This document shows positions 32,734 to 44,801 of a stretch of 64,000 nucleotides of DNA, piece after piece; position 1 is the stretch's first letter, and the number at the start of each line of letters is the position of its first letter. A program made the position numbers and the translations under genes. The notes under the pieces were generated by a model. The model made no database searches. It saw only the letters and a list, made by a program, of their open reading frames with translations, and was not told where the DNA came from. The DNA comes from Dichomitus squalens LYAD-421 SS1 (Eukaryota > Basidiomycota > Agaricomycetes > Polyporales > Polyporaceae). The stretch is from assembly GCF_000275845.1 (NCBI RefSeq), contig NW_006766894.1, positions 53,614 to 117,613 on the forward strand, read 5' to 3'.

Positions 32734-35435
32734 ATGACGACGCAGAACATCCCGACGATCTACGGCGTCGGCGGCCCGGTCGCGCGCATCCCGGACGACG
32801 TGACGATCCCGCAATTCTTCTTCGACCAGCACCACGAGCTCAACGGAGAGGCGCTGCACTTGCGCCAGCCGACGTACTTCATCGACGACGCGACCGGGAG
32901 GCATGTAACAGGGGACGAGGTGAGTGCCTCCTATCGCGCGCGGCGCGTCCGAGTGCGCTCGGGATCGTGCGGGGTTGCGCTGATAACGCGGACTGCTGCT
33001 AGGTCCGCGCGCGCGTGCTCGGGCTGGCGAACGCGCTGCACATACGGTGGAACATCGGTGAGCCAGCTTTCGTGATCAGGAGGAGGCGGATGCGCTGACT
33101 GGGCGGTGATACGATGCCGTGGGCTTGCAGGAGACGGTGACGTCGGTGAGTGTCCGCGTGCCCAGACGCCCTCAATATCGCGTCGTTCGCGGGGATTACG
33201 CTGGTGCTGACGGGGTTTCCGCTCTTACCTAGTCTGTATCTATGGTCCAAACCATGTCGGTGAGCTCGCTTTGCTCCTTTGCAGCCCGGTACTGGTTCCT
33301 CTGACGGCTAGCTGGCAGACTACTCGACTGTAATCTGGTACGCTCGGCGCGCTGGGCCTCTTGACGTGTATCGCTGAACAGATGTTGTCGCCGTGCAGGG
33401 CTACCCATCGGGTCGGGGGCATCGTCACGTAAGTCTTCTCCCCGTCTCGCCCTCGACCTCGACTGAACCCAATCTCCCTTCCTCGGCTCTGCTGCTTGGC
33501 CATCTTACCCAACCCAGCGGTGCCAACCCCGCCTACACCGCCGAGGAGCTCGTCTACCAGATCCAGACCGCCAAAGCGACCGTCCTCTTCGTGCACCCCG
33601 ACGCGCTCCCGGTCGGCCTCGAGGCCGCGCGCGCAACGGGCATCCGCGACGACCGCATCGTCGTCTTCGACGCCGTCCCGGGCGACAATCACCTCACCGT
33701 CACCGACCTCGTCAAGGAGGGCCTCCTCCAGCCAAAGCGCTACGTGGAGCCGCGGCTGAAGCCGGGCGAGGGCCGGACGAAGATCGCGCTGCTCTGCTTC
33801 TCGAGCGGGACGACGGGGCGCGCGAAGGCGGTCATGATCCCGCACTACGCGGTGATCGCGAACTGCATCCAGATGAAGCAGTACGCGAACACGCGGGACG
33901 CGCCGTATCCGAACGAGAAGAAACTGTATCGCTCGGGTGACGTCGCCATCGCAGGTGGGTGTGCTTTTGGTGGTCCTGAGCTGTGTCGGTTTGTTGACTG
34001 TGTGCCGTCTCGTCGTGGATCAGTGCTGCCGTTCTATCGTGCGTATATAGCCTTGGGGGATGCCTGGCTGAGATGTAGAAGACTTACCAACATCGGACGC
34101 AGATATATACGGCGTCGTCGTCAACCTGCATTACTATTTGTTCTGCGGGGTATGTTTCCTGATTGCATCCCATCGGCATATGCACTCATATACGTCTGCA
34201 TAGATGACGCTCGTCCTCGTACAGAAATTCAACTTTGAGAACATGCTCAAAAGTGTCCAGCGTTACAAGATCGGGCACATGACGTGAGTCCCTGCAGTGC
34301 CCAGGCTGTCTCCGTTCTGACTCAATTCGTGCTGCAGCCTCGTCCCGCCCATGGTCGTCCTCCTCTGCAAGGTACGCTAGCCGCCCCCTCGTCACGAGTC
34401 CCAGCCTCAGACAGCGCGCTCTCTCCTTTTTCCAGCACCCAGCCGTGAAGAACTACGACCTGAGCAGCGTCAAGCTGCTCACCTGCGGCGCCGCCCCGCT
34501 CTCCGCCGAGCTCACCCACCAAGTCGCGAAGCTCCTCCCGCACGCGCACATCGGGCAGGGGTACGGCATGACCGAGACCTGCACCACCGTCTCCTTCCCG
34601 CAGCTCGACATGCGCATCGGCACGCCCGGCTCGGCGGGTCGCCTCATCCCGGGCACCGCCGTCCGCATCCTCAAGGCGGACGGCTCGTGGGGCGGTGTTG
34701 GGGAGACGGGCCAGCTCGTGGTGAGCGCCCCGAGCGTGACCATCGGCTACCTGAACAACGAGGAGGCGACGCGGGAGACGTTCAAGGACGGGTGGGTGTA
34801 CACGGGCGACGAGGGGTACGTGAACGAGAAGAAGGAGCTGTTCATCATCGACCGGATCAAGGTGCGTCTCTCTGCGCTGGGCTGTCCGCAAGCGGTCGTG
34901 GACACCGGACGCACACGAGGCTGACATGGGGATTTGGCTTGGGGAACGCAGGAGCTGATCAAGGTGCGCGGGTTCCAAGTCGCGCCTGCGGAGCTGGAGG
35001 GCCACCTGCTCGACCACCCGGACGTCGCGGACGTGTGCGTCGTCGCGGCGCCCGACGACTACAGCGGCGAGCTGCCGTTCGCGTTCGTCGCGCTGCACGA
35101 GCGCGTGCGCGCGCAGGTCGCGGCGGACCCGCGGGAGGCGGAGCGCGTCCGCCAGAGCATTCTCAAGGTGCGTTTCGCCCTCTCTTTGCCTTCGTCTTCG
35201 TCTTCTCCGTTCCGTGTTCCCTGCGCGAGTGCTGAATGGACGACGGCGGGGGGCGCAGCACGTCGCGGACCACAAGACGCAGTACAAGTGGCTGGCGGGC
35301 GTCGAGTTCATCGACGTCGTGCCGAAGAACCCGAGCGGGAAGCTGCTGCGGCGCGTGCTCCGGGACCGGCTGAAGGAGGGCTTGCAGGCGGGCAGGATCA
35401 AGCTCGTCCAGCCGAAGGAGCGGGCTAAGCTCTGA
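32734..35435 (+). CDS. Adenylate-forming CoA-ligase-like enzyme, peroxisomal, copy 2
   Basis: This is a paralogue of copy 1 on the same strand. The spliced length is 1764 nt, 587 residues. Microexons of 15, 27, 19 and 30 nt recur at 33131-33145, 33233-33259, 33319-33337 and 33399-33428, encoding GDGDV, VCIYGPNHV, DYSTVIW and ATHRVGGIV. Two extra introns, compared with copy 1, interrupt the 3' half (after VVLLCK and after FIIDRIK), while the intron after YLNNAEA of copy 1 is absent here. Motifs are FSSGTTGRAK, where the usual Pro before Lys is Ala, then YGMTETC, GWVYTGDE, ELIKVRGFQV and PKNPSGKLLRR. The last residues are RAKL, a PTS1 variant. The frame is intact throughout. It is likely to share the reaction and organelle of copy 1 with a diverged substrate pocket. 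Confidence 0.93.
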
Positions 35436-36297
35436 GGTGGTGGCCTGGTGTTGCAGGACGAGGAGTAGAGTATGTGTATATAGAGTTTGGAGTATTGCAA
35501 TCGGAATCATGGGCATCGACCTAGTGTCGACTCGTACGAGTGGGCCGAGCGTGAGGGTATGACATCTGATCCTATGTTGTACACGGTTAGTATGACGGGG
35601 GTGTTACGTGGCCGCGTAAGTGCTTCAACAACGCCGAGCGACACTGATGAGCATGAAATGCGCTCCGAGTGGCCAAGTAGTCGTGCCTTCGTGCCTCAGT
35701 CCCTCCCTCTTCGTCGCCATCGGCGCAGCGAAGTCCTATGGACGAGGTGAGAGGTGAGTCCCTTCACTTTCGGATGAATATCGGGCCCTGGATTCTCCAG
35801 AAGCCATGAACATGTTCGCTACAGTGATTTGCAGAAATTCCTGCAGGTCGGCGCGCACGTGTGGGCAAGGCTCGGGACGCACATTCTCTGCACCTATATA
35901 CGTTTGGATCGGATAGAGTGCAGGAGCAATATTGTAGACGCATTCATTGCCTTTGAATCCCTTTGAATCCGAAGCAGCCATGGAGATGCCAACTCCGTCT
36001 CAACGGATAGCATATGTGGTAGCCGCCCGGGAACAAACATCGACAAGCAGCTCGCGACGCAGCGTTTGTGCAAACTAGTCTTGAACTACTGTAACTCTTT
36101 CCATTCCCTTGACAGGTCCCGCACGGAGCAGCCACTGAGTGTCCGGCTAACACTGCTATGAGCGACTCTCTTACGCAGGCTGCTTTGGTGCGTATAGAGG
36201 GTTGCAGCAGGAAACCAACTTCTGATCAGTATAACGTCAGGTCATTGATGGTGTCGGGCAGGCACAAGGTGGGCCACCATCTGCCGTCGGGCTTGAC
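35436..36297. other. Intergenic region
   Basis: This 862-bp stretch between ligase 2 and the F-box gene has no reading frame or repeat of note. Confidence 0.35.
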
Positions 36298-37956
36298 ATG
36301 TCTCCTTCGCTCGGATCCCCTCTGAACGATGTTCGTATGCTTTTAAAGAAGCGCTTAGAAGAGCTACTCGAGAATGAGCAAGAAACCGTCCTCGAGAAGA
36401 TGGACTTGCTGTATCGCTGGAACAGCACCTTCACCATCACGCAGCTCCCGAACGAGATCCTCTTACTCATCTTCATCTGCTTCAGCGAAGGGCTTGTATG
36501 GTCAGACGATGAACGTGAGAACCTGCCGCGTTCCCAACTGGCAAAGACTGGTTGGATGGAGCTGATGCTCGTATGCCGTCGTTGGCGCGATGTGGCGCTC
36601 GCGACGCCGTTGCTTTGGCGGACGATGAACGTGGGCACGACGACAGACTGGTTCAAGCTAGCCCTGACGCGGTCTTCCCTCGCCTCAATCGAGGTCTCCT
36701 TCACATCCCATGACGTGTCGGAGGAGCAGGTCTTCCTTTTGAAACCTCACCTCCATCGTCTCCGGCGTATCTGCTTTCCCCTGGCGCCCATATCGGCTCA
36801 CATCTTCTCCACAATGGAGGACAACACTTCCTATCCCGCCTTGGAAGCTATGGAATTTTATAAGACCGGGATCCATTTGCAAGTATCTGGGGACCTGCGC
36901 ATTACTACCAAGCACTTTCCTCATCTCCAAGTGTTATCCCTCACCCGCGCTGTCATGCCCGAGGACATATCGGTGTACGCCCGACTCCGGAAGCTGCGTC
37001 TGTGGGATTGTCCCTGCAGGTTTTCTCTCAACACGTTCGTGCAGCTTTTGGCCAGTAGTCCAAATCTCGAATCCCTCGAACTTGATGAGATCCTCGGGCA
37101 GCTCGACGACGATGGCCACGGTGACCGTACAAGCGGTCAACCTGCGCATCTTCTACCGTCTCTTCGTTCCCTAAGGCTCGACCACCATTGTCTGTTGCAT
37201 TCCGCACGCTTCTTGTCCCGTATTCTTCTCCCTCCGACCGCATCGCTATCCATCCGCACGCTAGGAGACATCGAACAGGGCTATACTCTGAGGTCCTTCC
37301 TGCCTTCGAATCCCCGCGATTTACTACCTGGATTAGCCTCCGTGACGCGAGCAACACTCTTCATCACGGGTGGGGAAATGTCCCTTCACGGTTGGACTGC
37401 CCAGAAACGGGTCGTCTTACAGGCCAGCATACATCCACTCGACGACGAGGACGGTTGGGAAGCACCACTGTCGGAAGGCCTGGACGATCTCCTCAAGATA
37501 CTCTGCCCTGCGTCGCTGACGCATCTCACCATCAACGGAAAATCTGTCGTGGCCGATCCGGCAGAATGGGCAACGCTCTTCTCATCCCTCCCCACGCTAG
37601 CGTGGCTGCAAATTGGTGCCGACGATAATGCTTTTGTTGGGCTCTTGATGGCCTCAAGAAGGAGAAAGAGGTCTACGGACGAACCGATCGCGTGTTCAAG
37701 GCTCCGGCGCCTCGCGGTGAAGGGCGACTGGTTCATATACCACAACCTGGATATATTCTGCGACACCCTTGTCGAGTGTCTTCAGTATCGTGCCCGCCGA
37801 GGCAGCCGGCTGAGGGTGTTGCAAGCACAGCTTATCTATCATGAGTCTGTTGAGTGGGAGAATGCGGAGGCGGAAGCGTTGTTCAGGAGACAACATCTGC
37901 CTCGGCTGCAAAGGCTTGTTGCTGAGGTCAGATGGGTAGTGGGGCCACGGTCTTGA
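36298..37956 (+). CDS. F-box protein with degenerate leucine-rich C-terminus
   Basis: This is a single-exon gene of 552 residues. An F-box at about residues 44-100 reads TQLPNEILLLIFICFSEGL, then MELMLVCRRWRDVALATPLL and WRTMNV, the usual form in agaricomycete F-box families. The N-terminal 40 residues form a probable helix (RMLLKKRLEELLENEQETVL). The rest has irregular leucine-rich segments (FPHLQVLSLTRAV, ARLRKLRLWDC, SPNLESLELDEI, SLTHLTING). The role is likely as an SCF substrate adaptor, inferred only from the fold. The relic at 1-1164 is a paralogue. The gene sits between ligase 2 and the dehydrogenase on the same strand. Confidence 0.88.
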   Translation: MSPSLGSPLNDVRMLLKKRLEELLENEQETVLEKMDLLYRWNSTFTITQLPNEILLLIFICFSEGLVWSDDERENLPRSQLAKTGWMELMLVCRRWRDVALATPLLWRTMNVGTTTDWFKLALTRSSLASIEVSFTSHDVSEEQVFLLKPHLHRLRRICFPLAPISAHIFSTMEDNTSYPALEAMEFYKTGIHLQVSGDLRITTKHFPHLQVLSLTRAVMPEDISVYARLRKLRLWDCPCRFSLNTFVQLLASSPNLESLELDEILGQLDDDGHGDRTSGQPAHLLPSLRSLRLDHHCLLHSARFLSRILLPPTASLSIRTLGDIEQGYTLRSFLPSNPRDLLPGLASVTRATLFITGGEMSLHGWTAQKRVVLQASIHPLDDEDGWEAPLSEGLDDLLKILCPASLTHLTINGKSVVADPAEWATLFSSLPTLAWLQIGADDNAFVGLLMASRRRKRSTDEPIACSRLRRLAVKGDWFIYHNLDIFCDTLVECLQYRARRGSRLRVLQAQLIYHESVEWENAEAEALFRRQHLPRLQRLVAEVRWVVGPRS

Positions 37957-38681
37957 TCCACGCCCGATTTATTCTATGGACCATCATTTTGTTGCGTTCA
38001 GAAATGCCTAGAGATGCTTCCTCACTGAGTGAGGGCTCTCCCGCTTGTCCGAATTTGAGTCTGATCAAGGTCGTGGTCCAGAATCATGGTGCAGGGGTTC
38101 CACGGCCATGATGTCGCAGAACGCCGTGTGCGTCGTGCGACATGAGTAGGCTATATCGGGTATAAGATCTGAGGGAGAGCACGGTGCGTTGCATGTCGTC
38201 TCCGTTTGGTTTCATTCTCTTGACGACATATCTTCCGCTTTCACTTTCTCGGTCGTCCTCCCGATGCACATGATCATTCTCATAAGAGACTAAAGGCTCT
38301 CGTTTATGCTACATACCGTTTGCTGACGTGTACCGCGATCGTTTTCAAGCGCTGCTATCATGATCATTCCGTTATACCACATATGACCAGACATGTGCTC
38401 AGCTTGGTCAGGCCCTCAAGAGCTAGCCAAGGCTACATTGGACCTCACGTGCATTTGAAGCGCGGCGTCGGTCGCCCGTTAGCTTCAACGAGCCCCTTAC
38501 TTCGCTGGCGGAGGCCCGTGGAGGCTCGGTGTGCGGGCTGAAGGTCTTGCGCTCGACCGGGAAGACGAACATGTCCGAGTGCCGGGTTTGACCTGGGGTC
38601 AGGTCAGGGGTTCGATACATATGACCCAAGATCAGGTACGTATGCCGTACCGCCGTTGTTCCTCAGAGTGCACCTCGTCAG
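37957..38681. other. Intergenic region
   Basis: This 725-bp stretch between the F-box and dehydrogenase genes has no supportable gene. A minus-strand frame at 38084-38269 has no recognisable content. Confidence 0.35.
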
Positions 38682-38692
38682 TATAAATATAA
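38682..38692 (+). promoter_or_regulatory. TATA box of the dehydrogenase gene
   Basis: TATAAATATAA lies 43 bp before the ATG at 38735, a plausible core-promoter position for a regulated fungal gene. It is the clearest TATA element in the window. Confidence 0.6.
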
Positions 38693-38734
38693 ACGTAGTG
38701 CATCACAGAAACGAAACCGAGCAACTAGGTGAAG

Positions 38735-40474
38735 ATGAGGGCCATACGTTACTACGGACCTGGAGACGTACGCCTTGACGAGATACCCGAGCCTCGGGTC
38801 GGGGATCGTCAGGTGAAGATAAAGGCATTCACTTTCTGCTTGTGATACAGTGAATCGCTACTCATCCATTGAGCACTACAGGTCGCCTGGTAAGCTTCAG
38901 TCCAGATGAGCTTTGTGGCCACTGACAACTCATTGGTGATCCGCCAACTACTGTAGGAACGGCAGTGAGTATCTTCTCCCGGCGATACATTTTTGGTAGA
39001 CTGACTGATCACTTCTCGTCGCAGTCTGCGGGTCCGATCTGCACGCTTGGGATGCCCTCCTTCCTGTCACCCCAACCCACACAGAACCCCATGTCGTCAC
39101 GGGCGAGACACTGCCCATAGTCATGGGTCATGAGTATGTGCGACAGCAGTGATGGGCCTTGTCTCGAATTGATCCTTTGTCGCGATAGGATGTCCGGTAC
39201 GATCGTCGAGGTCGGCTCCCAGGTGAACACATCCCGGTTGAAGGCTGGGGTGAATGTGGTCGTGTATGTCTACCATAACTTGCACGTGAACATCTCCCGG
39301 ATCGAATCAGCTCACGTCGTGTCGCAGAGAGCCAATCCTAGCATGCAGGAAAGCAGCGTGTTCACCTTGCCAGGAGGGTACGCGGAACGTTTGCCCTCAT
39401 ATTACATTCATTGTAAGTCATTCGCAAGGCCGAACACCCTCTCATAACGTAAATAACATGGGAAATAGGGCTTGGGCGGTGGCGGTGGCGGTCTCTCGGA
39501 ATACATCGCCGTTGACGAGGATCTCGTCCAGGTTCTGCCGGATGGAGTACCCTGTAAGTACGTCACATACTATTCACACATAGCCATCTCACAGCAAATT
39601 CAGTGGAATTTGGAGCCTTGATGGAGCCTTTGGCTGTTTCCTGGCATGCGGTCAAGAGATCGGGTATTAAAGCCGGAGACAAGGTGCTCATTCTTGGTGG
39701 CGGTCCAGTGAGTCGGACTTTTGTTGTCGTTTTGAAGCGTTTTGCTGACTTGCACCCGAGGTCGGTCTGCTCGTTCTGAGGGTCGCACGGTACAGTTCCC
39801 AGGATCGCCCGCCCGAGGTTTTGTTGACACGTTAAGTTTCAGAGTATTTGGTGCGTCGTGGATCGCACTATCCGAGCCCGCCTTGAAAAGGCGCGAGCTG
39901 GCGACGTCCCAAGGCGCCGATGTTGTTTACGACCCCACCTCTCCCGGTCTCGACGTAGTGGAGGCCGTGCGCGAAGCGACAGGAACCCGCCGGGGCGCTG
40001 ACATCGTTTTTGACTGCGCTGGCACCCAACGCACATTGGACGCCGCGTTCCAGGCCGTTCGTCCGCGAGGAAGTGTGGTGAACGTGGCCATATGGGACCA
40101 TAAACCCCTGCTCGATATAGGTGCAATCACCCTCAAGGAGATCACTTTCACGGGTGAGCTTTGACTCGAATCTTAGCGGAGCGTCTTTATTAACACATCG
40201 TAGGCGTTATTTCGTTCGATCGCGTTCATAACGACATGTTGAAGGCTGTAGCGGAGGGAAAGTTCAACGGGATTGAGAATATCATCACGCGACGGATCGG
40301 TTTGGAAGACTTCGTCGAGAAGGGTATCAAGGCGTTGGTGAACGAGAAGGATGAGCAAGGTGAGTCCTACAACGTCTCTTCTGGGAAGGGTTCGCCTACC
40401 GTACTCATCGGGATCCTCGACGAAACACTACAGTCAAGATATTGGTTTATCCTGGTGCCGGGGGATCTGCATAG
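38735..40474 (+). CDS. Zinc-dependent medium-chain dehydrogenase (butanediol/sorbitol dehydrogenase type)
   Basis: This is an NAD(P)-dependent alcohol/polyol dehydrogenase of the MDR family split by many short introns. It starts MRAIRYYGPGDVRLDEIPEP. Catalytic-zinc ligands are visible in ICGSDLHAW, spliced from several short exons, and in IVMGHE. The structural-zinc cysteines lie in ILACRKAACSPCQEGTRNVC. The enzyme continues with FIGLGGGGGGLSEYIAVDED, GALMEPLAVSWHAVKRSG, the Rossmann loop LILGGGPVGLLVLRVAR, SEPALKRRELA, and the end VKILVYPGAGGSA. The arrangement is closest to (R,R)-butanediol dehydrogenases. The first exon boundary after RQVKIK is unclear, because a canonical donor there would drop three residues. 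The frame otherwise closes. Its position between ligase copies suggests, but does not prove, a role in the same pathway. Confidence 0.87.
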
Positions 40475-41208
40475 ACCTGGAATCTAACAGAAATGCTCGT
40501 CCCGGGCCAGTAGTGTTTTCTCATGCTCATGCCGGTCAGATTTGAAGAGCTCCTACACTGTACAGTAGTTATCACCCGTCGAAATTATTGGCGTTCATCG
40601 AACAAAGGGTCCGAATCATGCTCACGTCGGCTAGTTGGTCCAAATGAGACTCGAACCCGCCGCCGCCGAGCCAGCGCCTATGATGCCATGCATGGGGTTG
40701 GGCGTCGACGTTCCTGACCACCACGACGCACGGCGTTACCTTGAGGCTGCGTCTGTAGCTATATCTCGTCCTACTCTGTCTGTGATGACTTCACCGTGAA
40801 TCTGGATGCGACTGCGACCAACATAATGTCACCGCGAACTGAGCAGGACGGGAACACTGTCTTGTTCAGCATCGAGACGTCGCTCAATCACTTGACCCAC
40901 TAGCCAGTATGTTTTATTCCGCACAATCCCGCGTGCTGAGTGCAAGAGACCGTCTGCTGATGAACCTCAAATTGCATCTGGAATCATTAGATGCAGAGGA
41001 TCACGCGAGAATATATGTCGAAACTGTTGTCGCGGTCATAGTGGGATCGTTTGGGTGGACTGGTCCAGCACGTGTGCGGCCGAAGCGTGGACGGAATCTC
41101 TTAATAGGTAAAACCACCGCACCCATGAGAGTCAAAATTTCCGGCGAGAATATTGCCGAGACATGTGGTAAGAGCGTGCCCGTGGGTGAAGGTCAGCTGC
41201 TTCTTTCC
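40475..41208. other. Intergenic region
   Basis: This 734-bp stretch between the dehydrogenase and ligase 3 holds a plus-strand frame of 102 codons at 40909-41217 with no recognisable motif. I do not call a gene. Confidence 0.35.
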
Positions 41209-41219
41209 TATTTATAATA
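41209..41219 (+). promoter_or_regulatory. Possible TATA box of ligase copy 3
   Basis: An A/T-rich TATTTATAATA motif lies about 70 bp before the ATG of ligase copy 3. The position is plausible for a TATA element. Confidence 0.45.
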
Positions 41220-41289
41220 CAAAAGCAAGGACTTACAGGAAACGCGTCCTCATTGTCTTCAACTCTGACATGCTCTAGGAGTATTGAAT

Positions 41290-42963
41290 ATGTCTCTCAT
41301 CTATGCTGACGGGCAGATGCCTCACGTTCCCGAAGATCTCACGATCTCGCAATTCATCTTGGACGGACGACATCCTACACGTCCTTCCTGGGTTTGGGAG
41401 CATCCCAAGGCATGGCTCATTGAGGAGGCAACTGGCCGTGAGATTGGTAAGGAAGAGGTACGCGTCGAAATTAAGAATTTACAACAAGTGAACGATCCGA
41501 CACCGTGTCTTCACGCAGGTACAGAGGCGGGTATATGCTCTCGCAAACGCTCTCAAGATGCGCTGGAACATAGGTTCGTCCCACGCCACCGACTCATCTT
41601 GACTCGTACTGCATGCTGAGATGAAGCGTTTTGCAGGCGAAGACGATGTGGGTAGGTAGAAGCCAATCCGGACAAAAGCGCGTGCATTGATTTGCATGTT
41701 AGTGTGCATCTTTAGCCACAACCACGTTGGTATGTATCAAGCAACCGCTTGACTCATTTCGATGGCCTGCTCACCAGCAGAAAGATTATATTGTTGTAGT
41801 TTGGTGCGCCTCGAGTAAGCGACTTGAGGGTGCTCAGCGCAACTGATGTAGAGCATACCTGGTACAGGGCGGTACATGTGTTAGGAGGCACTGTCTCGTG
41901 AGTACAACTATTATGGATCCCTGTGGAAATATGAGTGAGGAGTCTTGCGGCAGTACGGCAAACCCGACATACACAGCAGAGGAGCTGTCTTACCAGCTCA
42001 GTCTGACGAAGGCACGCCTGGTCATCGCCGACCTATCCACGCTCCCGGTAGCGTCGGAAGGAGTTCGTGCTTCAGGAATATCGCCAGGCTGCCTCATATC
42101 CTTTGACCCGGTCTCAGGAGAATCCTACCCCGATGTGCAAATTTTGATAGCTTTTGGCTCGAGGGAGGCAAAACGGTATCGCGAAAGGCGCCTGTCAGAA
42201 GGAGAAGGAAGGACGAAGTTAGCCTTTCTGTCCTTCTCTAGTGGGACCACGGGGAAGCCAAAGGTACCGAAGACTCGGGGTCCATTTCGACCTCGCACCT
42301 GCTCACTGATTCTACCCGTCCTATTTAGGCAGTCATGATCTCGCACTACAGCTTCATCGCGAATATTGTACAGATAGCTCAATACCTCAGACTCAACGAC
42401 ACCCAAAGCTCTTCATTCATGAAAGTGTATGACGCAAATAGTGTCGTCCTTGGAAGTGAGTACCGTCCTTGAACTCGCAACCCGGATCGTCTGGTGCCTA
42501 ACTGCGGCATCGCAGCGTTGCCTTTCTATCGTAAGCTTCACCTGCGCCTGGTAGTGTTAGCTATGAACTTGTCGACGATATGCAGATGCATATGGGATGC
42601 ATATGGGCTTGCTTATCACATTCTTTCTTGGGGTAAGCATGCTTGCAAAAGATACATCATCGAGATGCGACGCTTAAACCGACGGGTGCACAGGCTTCCA
42701 TTGTGGTATCGCCCAAATTCCAGTTCGAAAGGATGCTGCATAGCATTCAGCGGTATCACATCTCTCATTTGTAGTACGCATAGTATGTCGCCTCCTTGCG
42801 CAGTGTGGCTGATTAGGGACCGAAGTGTAGTGCCTCCTCAGGTGGTGCTCCTATGCAAGGTGAGACCCGGTCGCCACAGCTCAGACATACTTGGGCGTCA
42901 GAACTCACATCTTCTACGGCAGAGTCCTAAAGTGAAGCAGTATGACTTGAGCTCGGTGACCTA
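41290..42963 (+). pseudogene. Adenylate-forming CoA-ligase-like gene copy 3, 5' part
   Basis: This is the N-terminal half of a third ligase paralogue, starting MSLIYADGQMPHVPEDL and followed by TISQFILD. The four microexons of 15, 27, 19 and 30 nt are preserved at 41637-41651, 41703-41729, 41785-41803 and 41868-41897 (GEDDV, VCIFSHNHV, DYIVVVW, AVHVLGGTV). The P-loop motif is FSSGTTGKPK, and VMISHYSFIAN and VVLLCK follow. The frame runs to VKQYDLSSVTY and is then cut by the transposon at 42964, after the first TA of the target duplication. I see no clear lesion upstream of the break, so the insertion seems to be what broke the gene. Confidence 0.9.
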
Positions 42964-42979
42964 CACCGCCGGGCGACCC
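42964..42979 (+). repeat. Left terminal inverted repeat of the Plavaka element
   Basis: CACCGCCGGGCGACCC matches the reverse complement of 52740-52755 in 13 of the first 15 positions. Confidence 0.85.
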
Positions 42980-43375
42980 AAGACATCGATACAAGATGAG
43001 CAGCAGATGATGTGGATTTGATATTGCGCAGTATGTGGAGATCGGATGAGCGCTGTCCCGACCCGGTGCTTGCCGTCCATACTGGCGCTGACCGTCGGCG
43101 TACCCTCGTGTCGTACCATCATCATGTCACTTCTATGTCTTAGTATGCAATCTCATATCTCTCTGATCACCGTATGGATACGATACCAGCTGGTTACTCC
43201 TAACTCATATGGAGGCACATGACTTCTCCCTGCAGGTAAGGTCTCCGGTGGTCCTCTTTTCCTTCGTGCATTATATTTTACGCCCAGGGTGCCCATACCG
43301 CGCTAGCCAGGTCCGTATCTTGTATCACACTTCTCATAGTACTCATAAAGTCGTATTGATGTCCACCAGTGAAAA

Positions 43376-44230
43376 ATGAGCGGTTCCGATGACGAGTACG
43401 AGCCCTCGCAGATTGTCGGAGATGTTTGGGAGGAGCGGACAGCGCCGATTCTGAACAGGTCGCGTCGTTCAGAGGTCAGCAAAGGCTTGGCCGATAGGCG
43501 ACATCCAGGTACGTATGGTGATCATCCACATCGTGCTCTTCTCTGTGATAGACCGGACATCCGGCCGTGCTGATGACATCGCATACAGGCTTTTCGAACC
43601 AGGAGGTGCGCTCAATTCACAGACTTCGGAGACTCAGTATTTGGAACATCTGAAAGACTACTTTCGCGGTACGTCCTTATTCTTGTTGTGATCAATTTCT
43701 TACCATGGCTGACGTATTTTTATGCAGACGCTACTACACAGGACAACGAGAAGACTTACGCCAGCATCGGCGTGCAAACCAGTGGTGTTACAGAGTCACC
43801 AGGTGAGTTCCGCATCAGTTATATTCTCATACGAGTCGCTCCGGAAAGACAATTGGTGTGGTTGAGGCTACAGTGCCCTATTAGTGCTATGACGGGCTGG
43901 AGGCCTCGTCTCGAATTGCATAGCACAAGACCCATGACAATCACCCTGCGAGGCTACTGTGTGCTGTTAGGGCTAATGGTGGACAGCGCGGGTTTGGTGC
44001 GGGGGCGGCAGCTGACACATGTACAGGTCAAACCACAGGGACGGACACAGTGGCACTTTGCCCTTGCATGGTTGCCCTCGCATCAGCCACGCACGAGCTC
44101 GAAACCGACTGCGACAGGCAGAGGCCTATGTGCTTGCCAATGCAAGCCTTTTCCTGGATCCGACCGAGGAGTCGCAGGTTCTGTTGGAGATGCCTTGGCT
44201 AAGTGTTGTGGACGATTCTAGTGCAAGGTG
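43376..44230 (+). CDS. Unassigned exons at the 5' side of the transposon
   Basis: This is a chain of short plus-strand exons. It starts MSGSDDEYEPSQIVGDVWEE at 43376, continues after a GT-AG intron as FEPGGALNSQTSETQYLEHL and KDYFRD, then DNEKTYASIGVQTSGVTESP. A later segment reads RLRQAEAYVLANASLFLDPT and LLEMPWLSVVDDSSAR. The exons have plausible splice sites and acidic, protein-like composition. They could be the N-terminus of the transposase or a separate small gene of the element. No domain is recognised. Confidence 0.4.
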
Positions 44231-44801
44231 AGAGATTTTTTGCATTGTATACTTCTCAAAATGATTGATCTTGAGAGCGTGGCGTTGTACTTCAGGTCCC
44301 GAACCGGAGGGCTGCCTGAAGGGGGCACAGGGGTCAAGCGCCATGTCGATATGTCCGACAGTGAAGTTGGAGCGCATTGTGCGCCCAAGGAGGCACGTTT
44401 ACAATAGGTGTTCGAATACTATACGATTCCGTTGTGCTTCTCTGTACCACGTGTCGTCTGTTGAATTGAGGATGTCGAGGACTTCCTATACGCCACAATA
44501 CGGTTTTCTTGTGCCTGAGCTCGCAGTGCTTACCGGGCAGGGTGATACATGGCAGAAAGCTGACGTTCCCATAGTGGTTTTTCTTTGCCAGAGAAATCGA
44601 ATCGACGGACATGGTGGTACAACTCACTACTATTCTGTGTGTTCTCGGTGCCTTGACGAGTTTCGGTCATAGCGAACAACTTCCTTCATGGGCGCTGGAC
44701 GCGGCTACATTCCCTTGCCATTCCTCCGCATTCTCGCTCCGCATATACTTGCTTCAGATGCCCAGTTTCACACGTCCCGAAGGTGAGCACAATGTTGATA
44801 A

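Noticed and set aside
38570..38640. Second tRNA-like GGGGTTCGATAC motif
   Set aside because: No pairing partner for the stem and no D-arm or anticodon arm at the right spacing.
40630..40680. tRNA-like T-arm (reverse complement GGGTTCGAGTCTC)
   Set aside because: The flanking bases do not form the T stem, acceptor stem or anticodon arm of a cloverleaf.
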